Assembly (NCBI GenBank): GCA_031284485.1
Contig: JAISZT010000099.1
Span: 44,233-108,232, forward strand
Length of the DNA stretch: 64,000 nt
Reading direction: 5' to 3'
Origin: Desulfovibrio sp.
GTDB lineage: Bacteria; Desulfobacterota; Desulfovibrionia; Desulfovibrionales; Desulfovibrionaceae
The position numbers and the translations under genes are program-made. The notes below the pieces were generated by a model. The model saw only the letters and a program-made list of their open reading frames with translations, searched no databases and was not told the origin of the DNA. Shown here one piece after another: positions 39,949 through 48,965 of the stretch; position 1 is the stretch's first letter; every line of letters begins with the position of its first letter.

Positions 39949-40733
39949 GCGCCGCGATCTTCTGCGAAAATCTGGGTTTTTCCTTTTCCGGCGAACCCTG
40001 TCTCAAAACTATTACCTTCAGTCTGGAAAAAGGCGCGTATCTTTCCATCATCGGCCCCAACGGGGCCGGAAAATCCACCTTGCTGAAAATATTTCTGCGC
40101 CTGCACGGCACGGGCCATGCGCGGGGGCTGGCCCGCGTTCACGGCTGCCCGCTGGCCTCCTACAGCCAGCGTGAACTGGCCCGCCTGATCGCCTACGTTC
40201 CACAGGCCGGAGACAGGCTGCCGCCCCTTACTGTGGCGGAATTCCTCCAGCTCAGCCGGTATCCGTACGCCTTTGGGGCAAAAGGCCTGTCGGCCGAAGA
40301 CAGGGAGGCGCTGGACAAGGCCCTTGCCCATACGGACATGACGCGCCTTGCCGCCCGGCGGCTTGACACCCTTTCCGGCGGAGAACGGCAGAAAGCCTTT
40401 CTGGCGGCGGCTCTGGCCCAGGGCGCCGGCATCCTGCTGCTTGACGAGCCGGCGTCATCCCTTGATCCCAAACACGCGGCCGAGGTGAGCCTGCTTCTGA
40501 AAACGCTCAACCGGGAGCAGGGCATCACCATGCTCACGGTGACGCACGATCTCAATCACCCCCTGGACGCCGGCGGGCAGACGCTTGTGTTGCGGCGCGG
40601 AGAGCAGATCTTTTTTGGTCCGTCCGACATGTTGGCGCGCGGCGACATTCTTGAGGCCGCCTTTAACCACACCTTTACCTTTCTGCGCCATCCCGCGACA
40701 GGAAAAACCCTGGTTCTGGCCGACCAGCCATAG
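39945..40733 (+). CDS. btuD: B12/iron-complex ABC ATPase (BtuD-like)
   Basis: The 262-residue ATPase has Walker A GPNGAGKSTLL, Q-loop VPQAGD, signature TLSGGERQKAFLAAAL, Walker B ILLLDEPASSLDP and H-loop VTHDLNH. It belongs to the FecE/BtuD group. It overlaps btuF by four bases and is followed by the permease gene. Assignment to B12 rests on operon context. Confidence 0.88.
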   Translation: MSAAIFCENLGFSFSGEPCLKTITFSLEKGAYLSIIGPNGAGKSTLLKIFLRLHGTGHARGLARVHGCPLASYSQRELARLIAYVPQAGDRLPPLTVAEFLQLSRYPYAFGAKGLSAEDREALDKALAHTDMTRLAARRLDTLSGGERQKAFLAAALAQGAGILLLDEPASSLDPKHAAEVSLLLKTLNREQGITMLTVTHDLNHPLDAGGQTLVLRRGEQIFFGPSDMLARGDILEAAFNHTFTFLRHPATGKTLVLADQP

Positions 40734-40748
40734 ACGGAGCGACAGGCA

Positions 40749-41744
40749 ATGCACCTCACTTTCACGCAAAAAAAAGTCCTGCTGACAACTGGCTGCGTGT
40801 TGCTGGTCGTGTGCGCCCCCTTCTGGGGCATGACCGTTATTTCGCCTTTTTCCCTTTTGGAAAGCGGCAGCCCCGAGGCCGAGGTGTTCTGGCGTTTGCG
40901 CCTGCCGAGAGCCGTTGCCGCCTTTCTGTCCGGCGCGGGCCTTGGGGTGAGCGGCATGGTTTTTCAGGCCATGTTCCGCAATCCGCTGGCGACGCCGTTC
41001 ACCCTCGGCGTTTCCAGCGGCGCGGCCTTCGGGGCCTCCGTGTATTTCCGCTTCAGCGCGCCCCTGCTGCTTTTGGGCGGCGCGGGATCCCTGGGCGCGG
41101 CGCTTTGCGGCGGGCTGCTCTCCATGCTCATGGTCTACCTGATCACGCGGGCGCGGGGAGGCTTTTCCACATCGGTGATGCTGCTGGCCGGGGTGATCAT
41201 CAACTTCTTTTTCTCCAGTCTGGTGGCCTTTGTCCAGTTCTGGAGCAACGCCAACGATTCCCTGCGGATCATGCACTGGCTCATGGGGTCGCTGGCCGGG
41301 CTGGAAATCGCCCGTCTCGCGGATCTGGCCTTCATCATTGTCGCCGGGGCGCTTCTCATTTTCCGCCTGTCGCCGGAACTGGATCTGCTGACCGCCGGGG
41401 ACGAGCTGGCGGCAAGCCGGGGGGTGGCGGTCAGACAGGCGAAGGTGACGCTCTTCATCGTCGCCTCCGTCATGGTGGGGGCCGTGGTTTCCCTGGGCGG
41501 GCCCATAGGCTTTGTGGGCATGATGACGCCGCATATCTGCCGCCTGTGGCTGGGCTGGGCGCACCGGCAGCTTTTGCCCGCAACCTTTGTTCTTGGCGGC
41601 TCTTTTCTGACCTTGTGCGATCTGCTGGCGCGCACCGCGCTTGCGCCGGCTGAAATTCCCATCGGCATCATAACCGCCCTGATCGGCGCTCCATTCTTTT
41701 TATGGACGCTGTTCCGGGCCAACCAGAAAGGAGAGTTGTTCTGA
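40749..41744 (+). CDS. btuC: FecCD/BtuC-family permease
   Basis: The 331-residue inner-membrane protein shows the FecCD pattern: FWRLRLPRAVAAFLSGAGLGVSGMVFQAMFRNPLATPFTLGVSSGAAFGA near residues 40-90, and the coupling segment GPIGFVGMMTPHICRLWLG. About nine or ten hydrophobic segments are visible. It forms the channel with BtuD. The TGA stop overlaps the btuB ATG. Confidence 0.9.
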   Translation: MHLTFTQKKVLLTTGCVLLVVCAPFWGMTVISPFSLLESGSPEAEVFWRLRLPRAVAAFLSGAGLGVSGMVFQAMFRNPLATPFTLGVSSGAAFGASVYFRFSAPLLLLGGAGSLGAALCGGLLSMLMVYLITRARGGFSTSVMLLAGVIINFFFSSLVAFVQFWSNANDSLRIMHWLMGSLAGLEIARLADLAFIIVAGALLIFRLSPELDLLTAGDELAASRGVAVRQAKVTLFIVASVMVGAVVSLGGPIGFVGMMTPHICRLWLGWAHRQLLPATFVLGGSFLTLCDLLARTALAPAEIPIGIITALIGAPFFLWTLFRANQKGELF

Positions 41745-43753
41745 TGAAAAAAGGCATTGCTCTGTCGCTGTTCCTGGCCGCCGGGCTGATTGGCCCGGAT
41801 TTGGCAACGGGCGCCGAGGAAAACGAAAAAGTAATGGAAAAAGTGGTGGTCACCGCAGGCCGCGTTGAAGAAAAAGCCAAAAACGTCACCCAGGCCGTGA
41901 CCGTTATTTCCCGTGAGGAGATCGCCAAAAACCAGCAATCCGATCTTGGCCATCTGCTTCGCAACCACGGTTTTCAAGTGAACGCCTATCCTTCCACAGG
42001 AACGCAATCGCAACTGGCCATTCGCGGTATGCGCTCATCGCTTATGGGGGATGATTCGCAAGGCTCCATCCTCGTCCTTGTTAACGGGCGGAGAGCAGGA
42101 ACGGATAATGTCTCCTTAATCCCCCTGATCAACGTGGAGCGCGTTGAAGTTCTCCGTGGTCCTGCCGCCGTTCAGTACGGCTCCTCGGCCATCGGGGGTG
42201 TTGTGAACATTATCACCAGACGCGGTGAAAAGCTTGCGGCAACCGCGGAAGCCGGAATAGGAAGCTGGAGCGGCGGCAGGGCACTGGGTGAAATATCAGG
42301 CTCTGCCTACGGCTTTGACGCATCTGGCGGCGTTTCCTGGTTAACGCAGAAGGACAGCTATACGACCGGTCGTAAATCAGATGTTTATGACAATACTAAT
42401 ATTGAGTATGGCTTGGGCTATAATCTCAATATCGGATATACGTTCCTTGATACCCATCGCATCGGTATCAATTATCAGGGCGTGAAGCACGGCGACTCCG
42501 GCAGCCCGGGCGATATCAACGGATTGACTCCTTCAGACCGCGTTAACCGCCAAAATGAATCTGTGGATTTCACTTATGAAGGTGGTTACAGGGATGCCGG
42601 TCTCTCCTGGATGGGAAGGTATTTTACAGGTGCATATGAGTATAATTATAAAGGCCTGTATAATGATATGTTCTCAGGACTCCCAATTTCCTCATTATCC
42701 AGCGACAGGAATGAATACCAAGGGGCTCAAGGACAGTTGAGTTTTTCCAAAAGTTTCCTTACGCTGACCGGCGGAGTTGATTGGCTCAATGCTAAAAGAT
42801 CACAAAAGAATTTTAATAGCGACCCTTTCTACGGCTACGATATACGGGACAATAACATCAGACAGGAAGATCTTGGTATTTTTGCCCTTGCAAAAATCAG
42901 CCTTTTTGACGACTTCCTTATTCTCAGCGGTGGGATCAGGAATGACAATTATACCACAGAATTTAAGGGGGATAGTAAAAAATATAACAGTACGACTCCA
43001 TCCGTCGGCATAGCTGTAAATCCCCTTGACTGGCTTAGTTTTCGGGCCAACTATGGAGAATCTTTCCGTGTTCCCAACACCTTGGCGGTTATGGGGTATA
43101 GAGATGGCTTTTCCAATTACATAGGCAACCCGAACCTGGATCCGGAAAAAGCTCAAAGCTGGGATGTCGGAGCTGATGTCCATTATAAATCCCTTCAATT
43201 AGGGGCTACGTACTTCGAAACAAATTATAAAGACAAGATCACCTACCAGGCAGTCGGCTTTGATCGCCAATTCCAGAATCTTCCGGGAACAAGCAGATTT
43301 CGGGGAATCGAACTTCAGGCAAGCTATGATATAGCAGAGCCTTTCGATATGCCTTTTTCCCTCAGGCCCTATGTGAACCTGACGCATCTGTTCCAGTATG
43401 ACGATCCCGACGGAAAGAGAGTGATGTATATCTCTGATACAGACGTATCCTACGGCCTCAACTTCAACCACCCCGGTTGGGGGCTGGATGTTGACCTGCG
43501 CGTTATCTATTATGGTAAACAGGAAATAACGGAGACCAATTGGACTAATCCCAATTATGGAAGAGCAAAACAGATTGGCGGCGACACAACAGCGGACCTG
43601 TATATCAGCAAGACCATTCACAACTGGGAAAACGCGGGCGCCTTGAGCATCAAGGGCGAACTACGCAACATCTTTAACAAAGACTACGCGACAATCGATT
43701 ATTATCCCATGCCGGGGCGCTCCTTCTATATAGGCCTGCGCTATGACTACTAG
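41744..43753 (+). CDS. btuB: TonB-dependent cobalamin receptor BtuB-like
   Basis: The 669-residue protein has a signal peptide (KKGIALSLFLAAGLIGPDLATGA), a TonB-box-like MEKVVVTAGRVEE, a plug domain (AVTVISREEIAKNQQSDLGHLL ... VNIITRRG) and a 22-strand-type barrel ending in aromatic YIGLRYDY. AAAGGAGAG lies eight bases before the ATG at 41744. BtuB rather than a siderophore receptor is inferred from the riboswitch, btuFDC and cbiZ neighbours. Codon use in the barrel part (about 42400-43300) is more AT-rich than its neighbours. Confidence 0.9.
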   Translation: MKKGIALSLFLAAGLIGPDLATGAEENEKVMEKVVVTAGRVEEKAKNVTQAVTVISREEIAKNQQSDLGHLLRNHGFQVNAYPSTGTQSQLAIRGMRSSLMGDDSQGSILVLVNGRRAGTDNVSLIPLINVERVEVLRGPAAVQYGSSAIGGVVNIITRRGEKLAATAEAGIGSWSGGRALGEISGSAYGFDASGGVSWLTQKDSYTTGRKSDVYDNTNIEYGLGYNLNIGYTFLDTHRIGINYQGVKHGDSGSPGDINGLTPSDRVNRQNESVDFTYEGGYRDAGLSWMGRYFTGAYEYNYKGLYNDMFSGLPISSLSSDRNEYQGAQGQLSFSKSFLTLTGGVDWLNAKRSQKNFNSDPFYGYDIRDNNIRQEDLGIFALAKISLFDDFLILSGGIRNDNYTTEFKGDSKKYNSTTPSVGIAVNPLDWLSFRANYGESFRVPNTLAVMGYRDGFSNYIGNPNLDPEKAQSWDVGADVHYKSLQLGATYFETNYKDKITYQAVGFDRQFQNLPGTSRFRGIELQASYDIAEPFDMPFSLRPYVNLTHLFQYDDPDGKRVMYISDTDVSYGLNFNHPGWGLDVDLRVIYYGKQEITETNWTNPNYGRAKQIGGDTTADLYISKTIHNWENAGALSIKGELRNIFNKDYATIDYYPMPGRSFYIGLRYDY

Positions 43754-44954
43754 GGGAAAATGGGGGGCGTCCGCCGGGGCGCCCCTGTTTCTTCTTTTCC
43801 TGGCCCTGAGCCTGCCCGCCTGCCATCACGCACGGCACAGCGCCGAAAATGTCGGGCATGACCGGATACTCTCCAGTACACGGCTGGATCTGCCTTTTGA
43901 CTATGTGGCCGGGACGCGGGTCATCGCGTCCCGGTTTCTGGACTTTCCGGCAAAAACGCTGCTCATACGCTTCAGCAAGCCGCAGACCGTGCTTTCCAGC
44001 CTGTCCGGCTGGCGCGAAGGCGTTGTGACGGTGGGCAACCACTACACCGCGCCGCCCGCCTGGCCGGCAACGTATTGTCTTGGCCTGGAGGGGACGGAAA
44101 AAAGAACAATGGCTCTGCTCGGCCTTGAGCGGCGGTCCAGTTCATTTCTCTATACCGGCGCGGACATGGCCAATCTCGCCTATGCCGAGCGGGAGTCGGA
44201 CGGTTTTCTGGTCGGCGTTTTCGCCACGGCGGGAGTGAAGGGCAACGCCCAGCGCGCTTCCGTGGACATTGGAGAATATGTCGAGCAGGGCACGATCAAT
44301 CTGATCATCCTGACAAACCGCAAGCTTGCCCCGGAGGCCATGGCAAGGGCCCTTGTGACCGCGACCGAGGCCAAGACGGCCGCCCTGGAAGATCTGGACA
44401 TTCGCAGCAGCTACAGCGGCAAGCCCGCCACGGGAACAGGCACCGACAACGTGCTTGTGGCGGAGGGAAGCGGCGTGCCCGCCGCCATGACCGGCGGGCA
44501 CGTCAAATTTGGCGAACTCATGGCAAAGGCCGTCTACGCCGCCGTGCGCGAGGCCATCGCCAGGCAGAACGGTCTTTTTGCCCAAAGAGATATAGGGCAG
44601 CGTCTGGCGGAACGCAAAATACATCCGGCGCTGCTGCTGGAAGAAAGCGGACATATCGGCGCGTCCCGCAAGGCCGTGGCCAGGGCGGTGGAAGCGCTGC
44701 TTGACAAGCCGCGTTACGCCGGTTTTCTGGCCGGGGCGCTGGCCCTTTCAGACAGTCAGGAGCGCGGGCTTGCACGGGATACAAGCGCGTTTTCCTCCCT
44801 TTGTCTGGCAATAGCCGGCGAACTGGCCGGAAAACCCGTCCGCGGGCTTGCGCCGGCCATTGTCGACGAGAGCGTGCCCCCGGTTCTGCGCGAGGCTTTG
44901 AACGCGCTGGCGACCGGGGTGCTGCAAAAACGAAAACGGGCAACCGTTTTTTGA
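43743..44954 (+). CDS. cbiZ: CbiZ-like adenosylcobinamide amidohydrolase, predicted lipoprotein
   Basis: Residues 45-260 carry the CbiZ signature: VFATAGVKGNAQRA, GTINLIILTNRKLAPEAMARALVTATEAKTAAL, DLDIRSSYSG, ATGTGTDNVLVAEG and TGGHVKFGELMAKAV. CbiZ cleaves the nucleotide loop from corrinoids for salvage. Here the N-terminus APLFLLFLALSLPAC looks like a lipoprotein signal, which would place the enzyme outside the cytoplasm, unlike known CbiZ. The last 140 residues are an extra helical region. The ATG overlaps the btuB end by 11 bases. Confidence 0.85.
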   Translation: MTTRGKWGASAGAPLFLLFLALSLPACHHARHSAENVGHDRILSSTRLDLPFDYVAGTRVIASRFLDFPAKTLLIRFSKPQTVLSSLSGWREGVVTVGNHYTAPPAWPATYCLGLEGTEKRTMALLGLERRSSSFLYTGADMANLAYAERESDGFLVGVFATAGVKGNAQRASVDIGEYVEQGTINLIILTNRKLAPEAMARALVTATEAKTAALEDLDIRSSYSGKPATGTGTDNVLVAEGSGVPAAMTGGHVKFGELMAKAVYAAVREAIARQNGLFAQRDIGQRLAERKIHPALLLEESGHIGASRKAVARAVEALLDKPRYAGFLAGALALSDSQERGLARDTSAFSSLCLAIAGELAGKPVRGLAPAIVDESVPPVLREALNALATGVLQKRKRATVF

Positions 44955-44966
44955 GAGGCGTATTCT

Positions 44967-45566
44967 ATGTGGGCGCTATTTCAGGCGGGGGGGCCGGTGA
45001 TGTGGCCTCTGCTGCTCTGCTCGGTGACAGCTCTGACAATCATTCTGGAGCGGGCGTATTTCTGGGCGCGGCTGGATCTCGACAGGGACAGGGCGGAAAT
45101 TGAAACGCTGCTGGAAGCGTGCCGGACGCGCCAGGACGCGCCAGGCCCGAAGGGCGGGAGCGCCGTTTTCAAAATGCTGCTGTCGGGCATGGCGCATGAA
45201 GGTTTTGCCGGCGCCAGGGCCATGGAATCCGCGGCCCTTGAAGAAATCCGGGCCATGCGGCGCGGCATGAACATTCTGGACACCATCATCACCATCGCCC
45301 CGATGCTCGGCATTCTGGGCACGGTTCTGGGCATCATAACCACCTTTGACATACTCGGACAGAGGGGTGTGGAAGACCCCATGAGCGTTGTTTCCGGCAT
45401 TGCCGAAGCCCTGATAACCACCGCCGCCGGGCTTGGAATATCCGTGGGCACGGTTTTCCCTTTCAACTACTTCAACTCCAGGATTGAAGACGCCCGGGAT
45501 CTGTTCGAGCACTACGGCACACGCCTTGAGATCGCGCAGGAAAGCCGCGCGTCGGGAGAACGCTGA
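44967..45566 (+). CDS. exbB: ExbB-like proton channel subunit
   Basis: The 199-residue protein has an N-terminal membrane helix (VMWPLLLCSVTALTIILERAYF), a cytoplasmic loop and two further helices (ITIAPMLGILGTVLGIITTF and ALITTAAGLGISVGTVFPF), the MotA/TolQ/ExbB pattern. It energises TonB with ExbD. AGAGG precedes the ATG. Confidence 0.92.
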   Translation: MWALFQAGGPVMWPLLLCSVTALTIILERAYFWARLDLDRDRAEIETLLEACRTRQDAPGPKGGSAVFKMLLSGMAHEGFAGARAMESAALEEIRAMRRGMNILDTIITIAPMLGILGTVLGIITTFDILGQRGVEDPMSVVSGIAEALITTAAGLGISVGTVFPFNYFNSRIEDARDLFEHYGTRLEIAQESRASGER

Positions 45567-45985
45567 TGCGGTTGCGCAGGGAAAAAAAGAAACCCAGAGT
45601 GGAAATGCTGCCGCTCATGGACATCGTGTTTCTGCTGCTGGTCTTTTTTGTTTACTCCATGATGATCATGGCCGTGCACAGGGGCATGCCGCTGAACCTG
45701 CCCCTGTCCGCCGTCGCCGAACGCGAACCGGCTCAAGCCCGGTCTCTGTCCGTCAGGGCGGACGGCAGCCTGTTTCTGGACAAGGCGCCTGTCCTGCTGG
45801 AAAACCTGTCCGAAGAACTGAAACAGGGAACAGCCGGCGCGGACGGGGCGGAGGAGGTCAGTCTGCTGCTGTTCGCCGAAGACACGGTGAGTTACCAGGA
45901 CTTGTACCGGGTTCTTGACGCCGTAAAATCGGCGGGGATACAGAAAATTTCCTTGCAGGCAAGGAAGATCCCCGGTGAGCTGTAG
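45566..45985 (+). CDS. exbD: ExbD-like biopolymer transport protein
   Basis: The 139-residue protein has a short basic N-terminus, one membrane helix with the proton-relay aspartate (VEMLPLMDIVFLLLVFFV, Asp near residue 23) and a periplasmic domain. It shares one base with the exbB end and overlaps tonB by 11 bases. Confidence 0.9.
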   Translation: MRLRREKKKPRVEMLPLMDIVFLLLVFFVYSMMIMAVHRGMPLNLPLSAVAEREPAQARSLSVRADGSLFLDKAPVLLENLSEELKQGTAGADGAEEVSLLLFAEDTVSYQDLYRVLDAVKSAGIQKISLQARKIPGEL

Positions 45986-46682
45986 CCAATCCTCCGTCAC
46001 GGCGGAGTTTTCCAGGGGAAAGGCGTTGGGGCTGGCGGCGGTGGCCGCCGTGCTTGTCCACGGCGCGGCGCTTTTCGGCATGCGGACGGTCTTTGACCTG
46101 CCCGTGGCAAGCGCCCCGGAGCGGGGAATAACCATAGACCTGGCCCCGTCGTCCATACAGCCGCCCATACGGGCGCCCAAACAGCCGTCTGAAAAGACGG
46201 AAATCTCCGATGCCGATCCTCCGCCTTCCGAAGAGGAACAGGCGACGGTTGCGCCGCCCCCGGAAATAACGCGGACGGCGGAAGTGAAAAAACAGCCCGG
46301 GCAGCATATAAAGCCCGTGGCGCGGGCGGGCGCTGCCGCAACGGCAGCGGCAGCGGCGGGATCTTCGGCCCTGGCCGCGCCCGAATCCGAATCGGGCCCG
46401 GAATCCGGGCCCGAGGTTCTGACGCCCTACGCCAACGAAAAACCAACGTATCCTGAACTCGCCAGACGGCGCGGTCAGGAGGGCCTTGTGCAGTTGCTGG
46501 CCCATGTGGACGACAGGGGAACATTGACGGAACTCGCCGTGAAGAAAAGCAGCGGTTACTCCCTGCTGGACGAGGCAGCCATGAAGGCGGTGCGCAAATG
46601 GCGTTTTCGCCCCGGAATCAGCAACGGCCGCCCGGTACGGGGAATTTTGCTTATCCCCGTGGAATTCCGGCTGAAAAAATGA
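45975..46682 (+). CDS. tonB: TonB energy transducer
   Basis: The 235-residue protein starts with GTG (MSCSQSSVTAEFSRGKALG). A single N-terminal helix (LGLAAVAAVLVHGAALFGM) precedes a Pro/Glu/Ala-rich spacer and the C-terminal TonB domain: YPELARRRGQEGLVQLLAHVDDRG and MKAVRKWRFRPG. It links ExbBD to BtuB. It is the last gene of the B12 operon and converges with aroK across eight bases. Confidence 0.9.
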   Translation: MSCSQSSVTAEFSRGKALGLAAVAAVLVHGAALFGMRTVFDLPVASAPERGITIDLAPSSIQPPIRAPKQPSEKTEISDADPPPSEEEQATVAPPPEITRTAEVKKQPGQHIKPVARAGAAATAAAAAGSSALAAPESESGPESGPEVLTPYANEKPTYPELARRRGQEGLVQLLAHVDDRGTLTELAVKKSSGYSLLDEAAMKAVRKWRFRPGISNGRPVRGILLIPVEFRLKK

Positions 46683-46690
46683 CACCCGAA

Positions 46691-47209
46691 TCAGACGCCG
46701 CGCACTTTCCGTAAAATCTCGGCGCACACCTCTTCAGGCGGGCGCGAGGCATCCACCGTGCAGTGCGCGCTCCGGGCGTACAGCGGCCCCCGTTCGGCCA
46801 GCACCCGCGCCATCTCCCTGGCGGCGTCCTCCCCGCTCCCCGTCAGTAAAGGGCGCTGCCCGGCAGCCGCGCAAGCCGTATCCGCCGCCAGACGCGCGCA
46901 CAGGACATCCAGCGGCGCGGACAGAAAACATATCGTCCCTGCCTCGCGCATAAATTCGCGATTTTCCCGTCGCAGCACCATGCCGCCGCCGGTGGCGATC
47001 ACGCCCGCCCTGCCTTCCCGCAAAGCGGCGCTTTCACGCTCCCTGAAGCCTTCCCAGCCTTCATCCGCCACTATTTCGGCCACGGTGCGGCCGGATCGCT
47101 CACGCACCAACGCGTCCGTGTCCTCGAACGCAACGTTCAGCCGCCTTGCCAGAAGGCGTCCCACTGTCGTTTTGCCGCAGGCGCGCGGGCCAACAAGATA
47201 CACGGGCAT
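46691..47209 (-). CDS. aroK: Shikimate kinase
   Basis: The 172-residue kinase opens MPVYLVGPRACGKTTVGRLLA (P-loop), with DTDALVRERSG (shikimate-binding DxD region) and ATGGGMVLR (GGG motif), and the lid segment AGQRPLL. It phosphorylates shikimate in aromatic amino acid synthesis. The ATG at 47209 lies two bases after the upstream peptidase stop; an in-frame extension to 47275 would lie inside that gene and is rejected. Confidence 0.92.
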   Translation of the reverse strand: MPVYLVGPRACGKTTVGRLLARRLNVAFEDTDALVRERSGRTVAEIVADEGWEGFRERESAALREGRAGVIATGGGMVLRRENREFMREAGTICFLSAPLDVLCARLAADTACAAAGQRPLLTGSGEDAAREMARVLAERGPLYARSAHCTVDASRPPEEVCAEILRKVRGV

Positions 47210-47211
47210 GG

Positions 47212-48312
47212 CTACAAAATCCGCACGCCGTCTTCCACCACCAGCACCGTGTGCTCCCAGCGCGCCCCACCCCACTGCGGGTAATACAGGCCTGGTTCCA
47301 CAGTGACCACCATGCCGGGCGCGAGCTTCTGTCCGCTTTTGGGGCCAAGGCTTGGGGCTTCGTGCGTTTCAAGCCCCACACCGTGCCCAAGGCCATGCGT
47401 AAAGGCCTTTTCTTCCCCGGCTTTTTCAAAAACGGCCCGGGCTGCGGCGTAGACCTCCCGCCCGGTCAATCCCGGACGCATGATTGCAAGCGCCGCTTCC
47501 TGCGCTTCGCGCACCAGATCAAGCGCGCGCGCAAAACGCGCAAAGTCCGGGCCGGACCGGCCGCCCACCCAAAAGGTGCGGGTCTGATCGGAGCAATACT
47601 GATCCACGCGGCAACCGGCGTCCACAAGCACGGAACAATTTTCCGTCAGCGCGTCCGGGCCGGGCACGGCGTGCGGCAGGGCCGCGTTTTTGTCCACAGC
47701 CGCGATAACGGCAAAGGCCAGTTCCGAAGCGCCGTTTTCCCGAAAATAGCGCTCAATGCCCCAAGCCAGATCCGCCTCTGACCGCCCCGGCGCGAATTCG
47801 CCCTCCACCCACTGAAACATCCTGTGGTTGAGCGCAAAAGACCGCTCCAGCGCGGCCAGTTCGGCGGCATCTTTATAAAGACGAAGTTTTTCCACAAGGC
47901 CGTCGGCGGCTTCCAGAAAAAGATGCGCACCGGCCCCGGCAAGCTCACGGACAAAAGCCAGACTGACGCCAACGGCCTCCATGCCGACGCGCGGGCCCCA
48001 ACGCGCCAAAAGACCGGCAATGTCCTTTGCCGCGTTGCCGGCGCAGCAGAAAATGCGATCCGCATCCCAAAGGCGCGCGGCGGCGTCAAGGTAACGGGCG
48101 TCCGTGACCAGCCAGTCCCGCCCGTCGGACGTTATCACAAGGCGCCCCGCGCTTTCATTGTACTGTGGATCGTGCAGTTCGAAACCGGAAAGATAATAAC
48201 GGTTGGCGGCCTGGCTTATGAGCAGGGCGTCCAGACGGCGCGCGCGCATGTCGGCGCGCAGCTTTTCGCGGCGGGCGGCAAAAATATCGGGTGTGTTACT
48301 TTGTTGGGACAT
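47212..48312 (-). CDS. M24 Xaa-Pro aminopeptidase-like protein
   Basis: The 366-residue protein has a creatinase-type N-terminal domain (to about residue 125) and a pita-bread catalytic domain. Metal ligands are all present: VDAGC, SDQTRT, THGLGHGVGLETHE, VTVEPGLYY and RWEHTVLV. Such enzymes remove N-terminal residues before proline. It precedes aroK on the same strand. No ribosome site is obvious at the ATG. Confidence 0.92.
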   Translation of the reverse strand: MSQQSNTPDIFAARREKLRADMRARRLDALLISQAANRYYLSGFELHDPQYNESAGRLVITSDGRDWLVTDARYLDAAARLWDADRIFCCAGNAAKDIAGLLARWGPRVGMEAVGVSLAFVRELAGAGAHLFLEAADGLVEKLRLYKDAAELAALERSFALNHRMFQWVEGEFAPGRSEADLAWGIERYFRENGASELAFAVIAAVDKNAALPHAVPGPDALTENCSVLVDAGCRVDQYCSDQTRTFWVGGRSGPDFARFARALDLVREAQEAALAIMRPGLTGREVYAAARAVFEKAGEEKAFTHGLGHGVGLETHEAPSLGPKSGQKLAPGMVVTVEPGLYYPQWGGARWEHTVLVVEDGVRIL

Positions 48313-48373
48313 TGTGTTTTCGTATTGCTGATTTAGAAATTAATTACTTGTGCAATGTCAATTACCGGGCAGA

Positions 48374-48724
48374 CTATTCCCACTCAAGCTGTTCCCATTG
48401 GACCTTCATTGCTCCTGCGATCTTTTTCAGTGTTGCGATGCGCAAGTTCTTCGCGTTTTCCATACGGGCATAGGATGGCTGTGCAATGCCCATACGGGAA
48501 GCGACTTCCGCCTGGGTGAGCCCAAGGTATTCCCGCCATGCGGCAACGGGAGTCTTGCCGTTCTTTACAACCAACCCAAGCACTTCGTGGGGAATGGTCA
48601 CTTCATCATCCTGAAGGCGAGACGTATCACCCACAAGCGCCCGGTATTCGGCGTAGGGAATGACCACGGCAACGGGTACACCGTTGTGTCTGACTATCTG
48701 GTGATTATCCGTAAGTGCGCTCAT
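48374..48724 (-). CDS. XRE/HigA-type antitoxin
   Basis: The 116-residue protein has an N-terminal segment resembling Phd/YefM antitoxins (NHQIVRHNGVPVAVVIPYAEYRAL) and a C-terminal XRE helix-turn-helix (REYLGLTQAEVASRMGIAQPSYARMENAKN). It overlaps the upstream RelE-like toxin by 20 bases. It should bind the toxin and repress the pair. Confidence 0.85.
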   Translation of the reverse strand: MSALTDNHQIVRHNGVPVAVVIPYAEYRALVGDTSRLQDDEVTIPHEVLGLVVKNGKTPVAAWREYLGLTQAEVASRMGIAQPSYARMENAKNLRIATLKKIAGAMKVQWEQLEWE

Positions 48725-48965
48725 CTCTTTTTTTGACCTCTGTGATCTTTATGATTGTTATATCCCCCGTAGGCAGCACCAGAAAAAAGATGCGGAAATT
48801 GCCGTGCCGCAATCGCCAGTCGTCACGATCTGACAATTTTTTTGTGCCTTCGACTTTTGGCCAGCCTGTCAGGCTTTCCCCTGCGGCATGCAATTGCGAC
48901 TGCGCAGTTTGAGGCAGTTTTCGAAGCTGCTTTACCGCTCTTTTCGTCCATTCGACTTTGTTCAT
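48705..48965 (-). CDS. RelE/ParE-family toxin
   Basis: The 86-residue protein shows the RelE/ParE pattern: VEWTKRAVKQLRKLPQTAQ at the N-terminus, then WPKVEGTKKLSDRDDWRLRHGNFRIFFLV and a basic end. RelE-type toxins cleave mRNA on the ribosome. The toxin gene comes first and the antitoxin second, the HigBA order. Confidence 0.87.
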   Translation of the reverse strand: MNKVEWTKRAVKQLRKLPQTAQSQLHAAGESLTGWPKVEGTKKLSDRDDWRLRHGNFRIFFLVLPTGDITIIKITEVKKRDERTYG

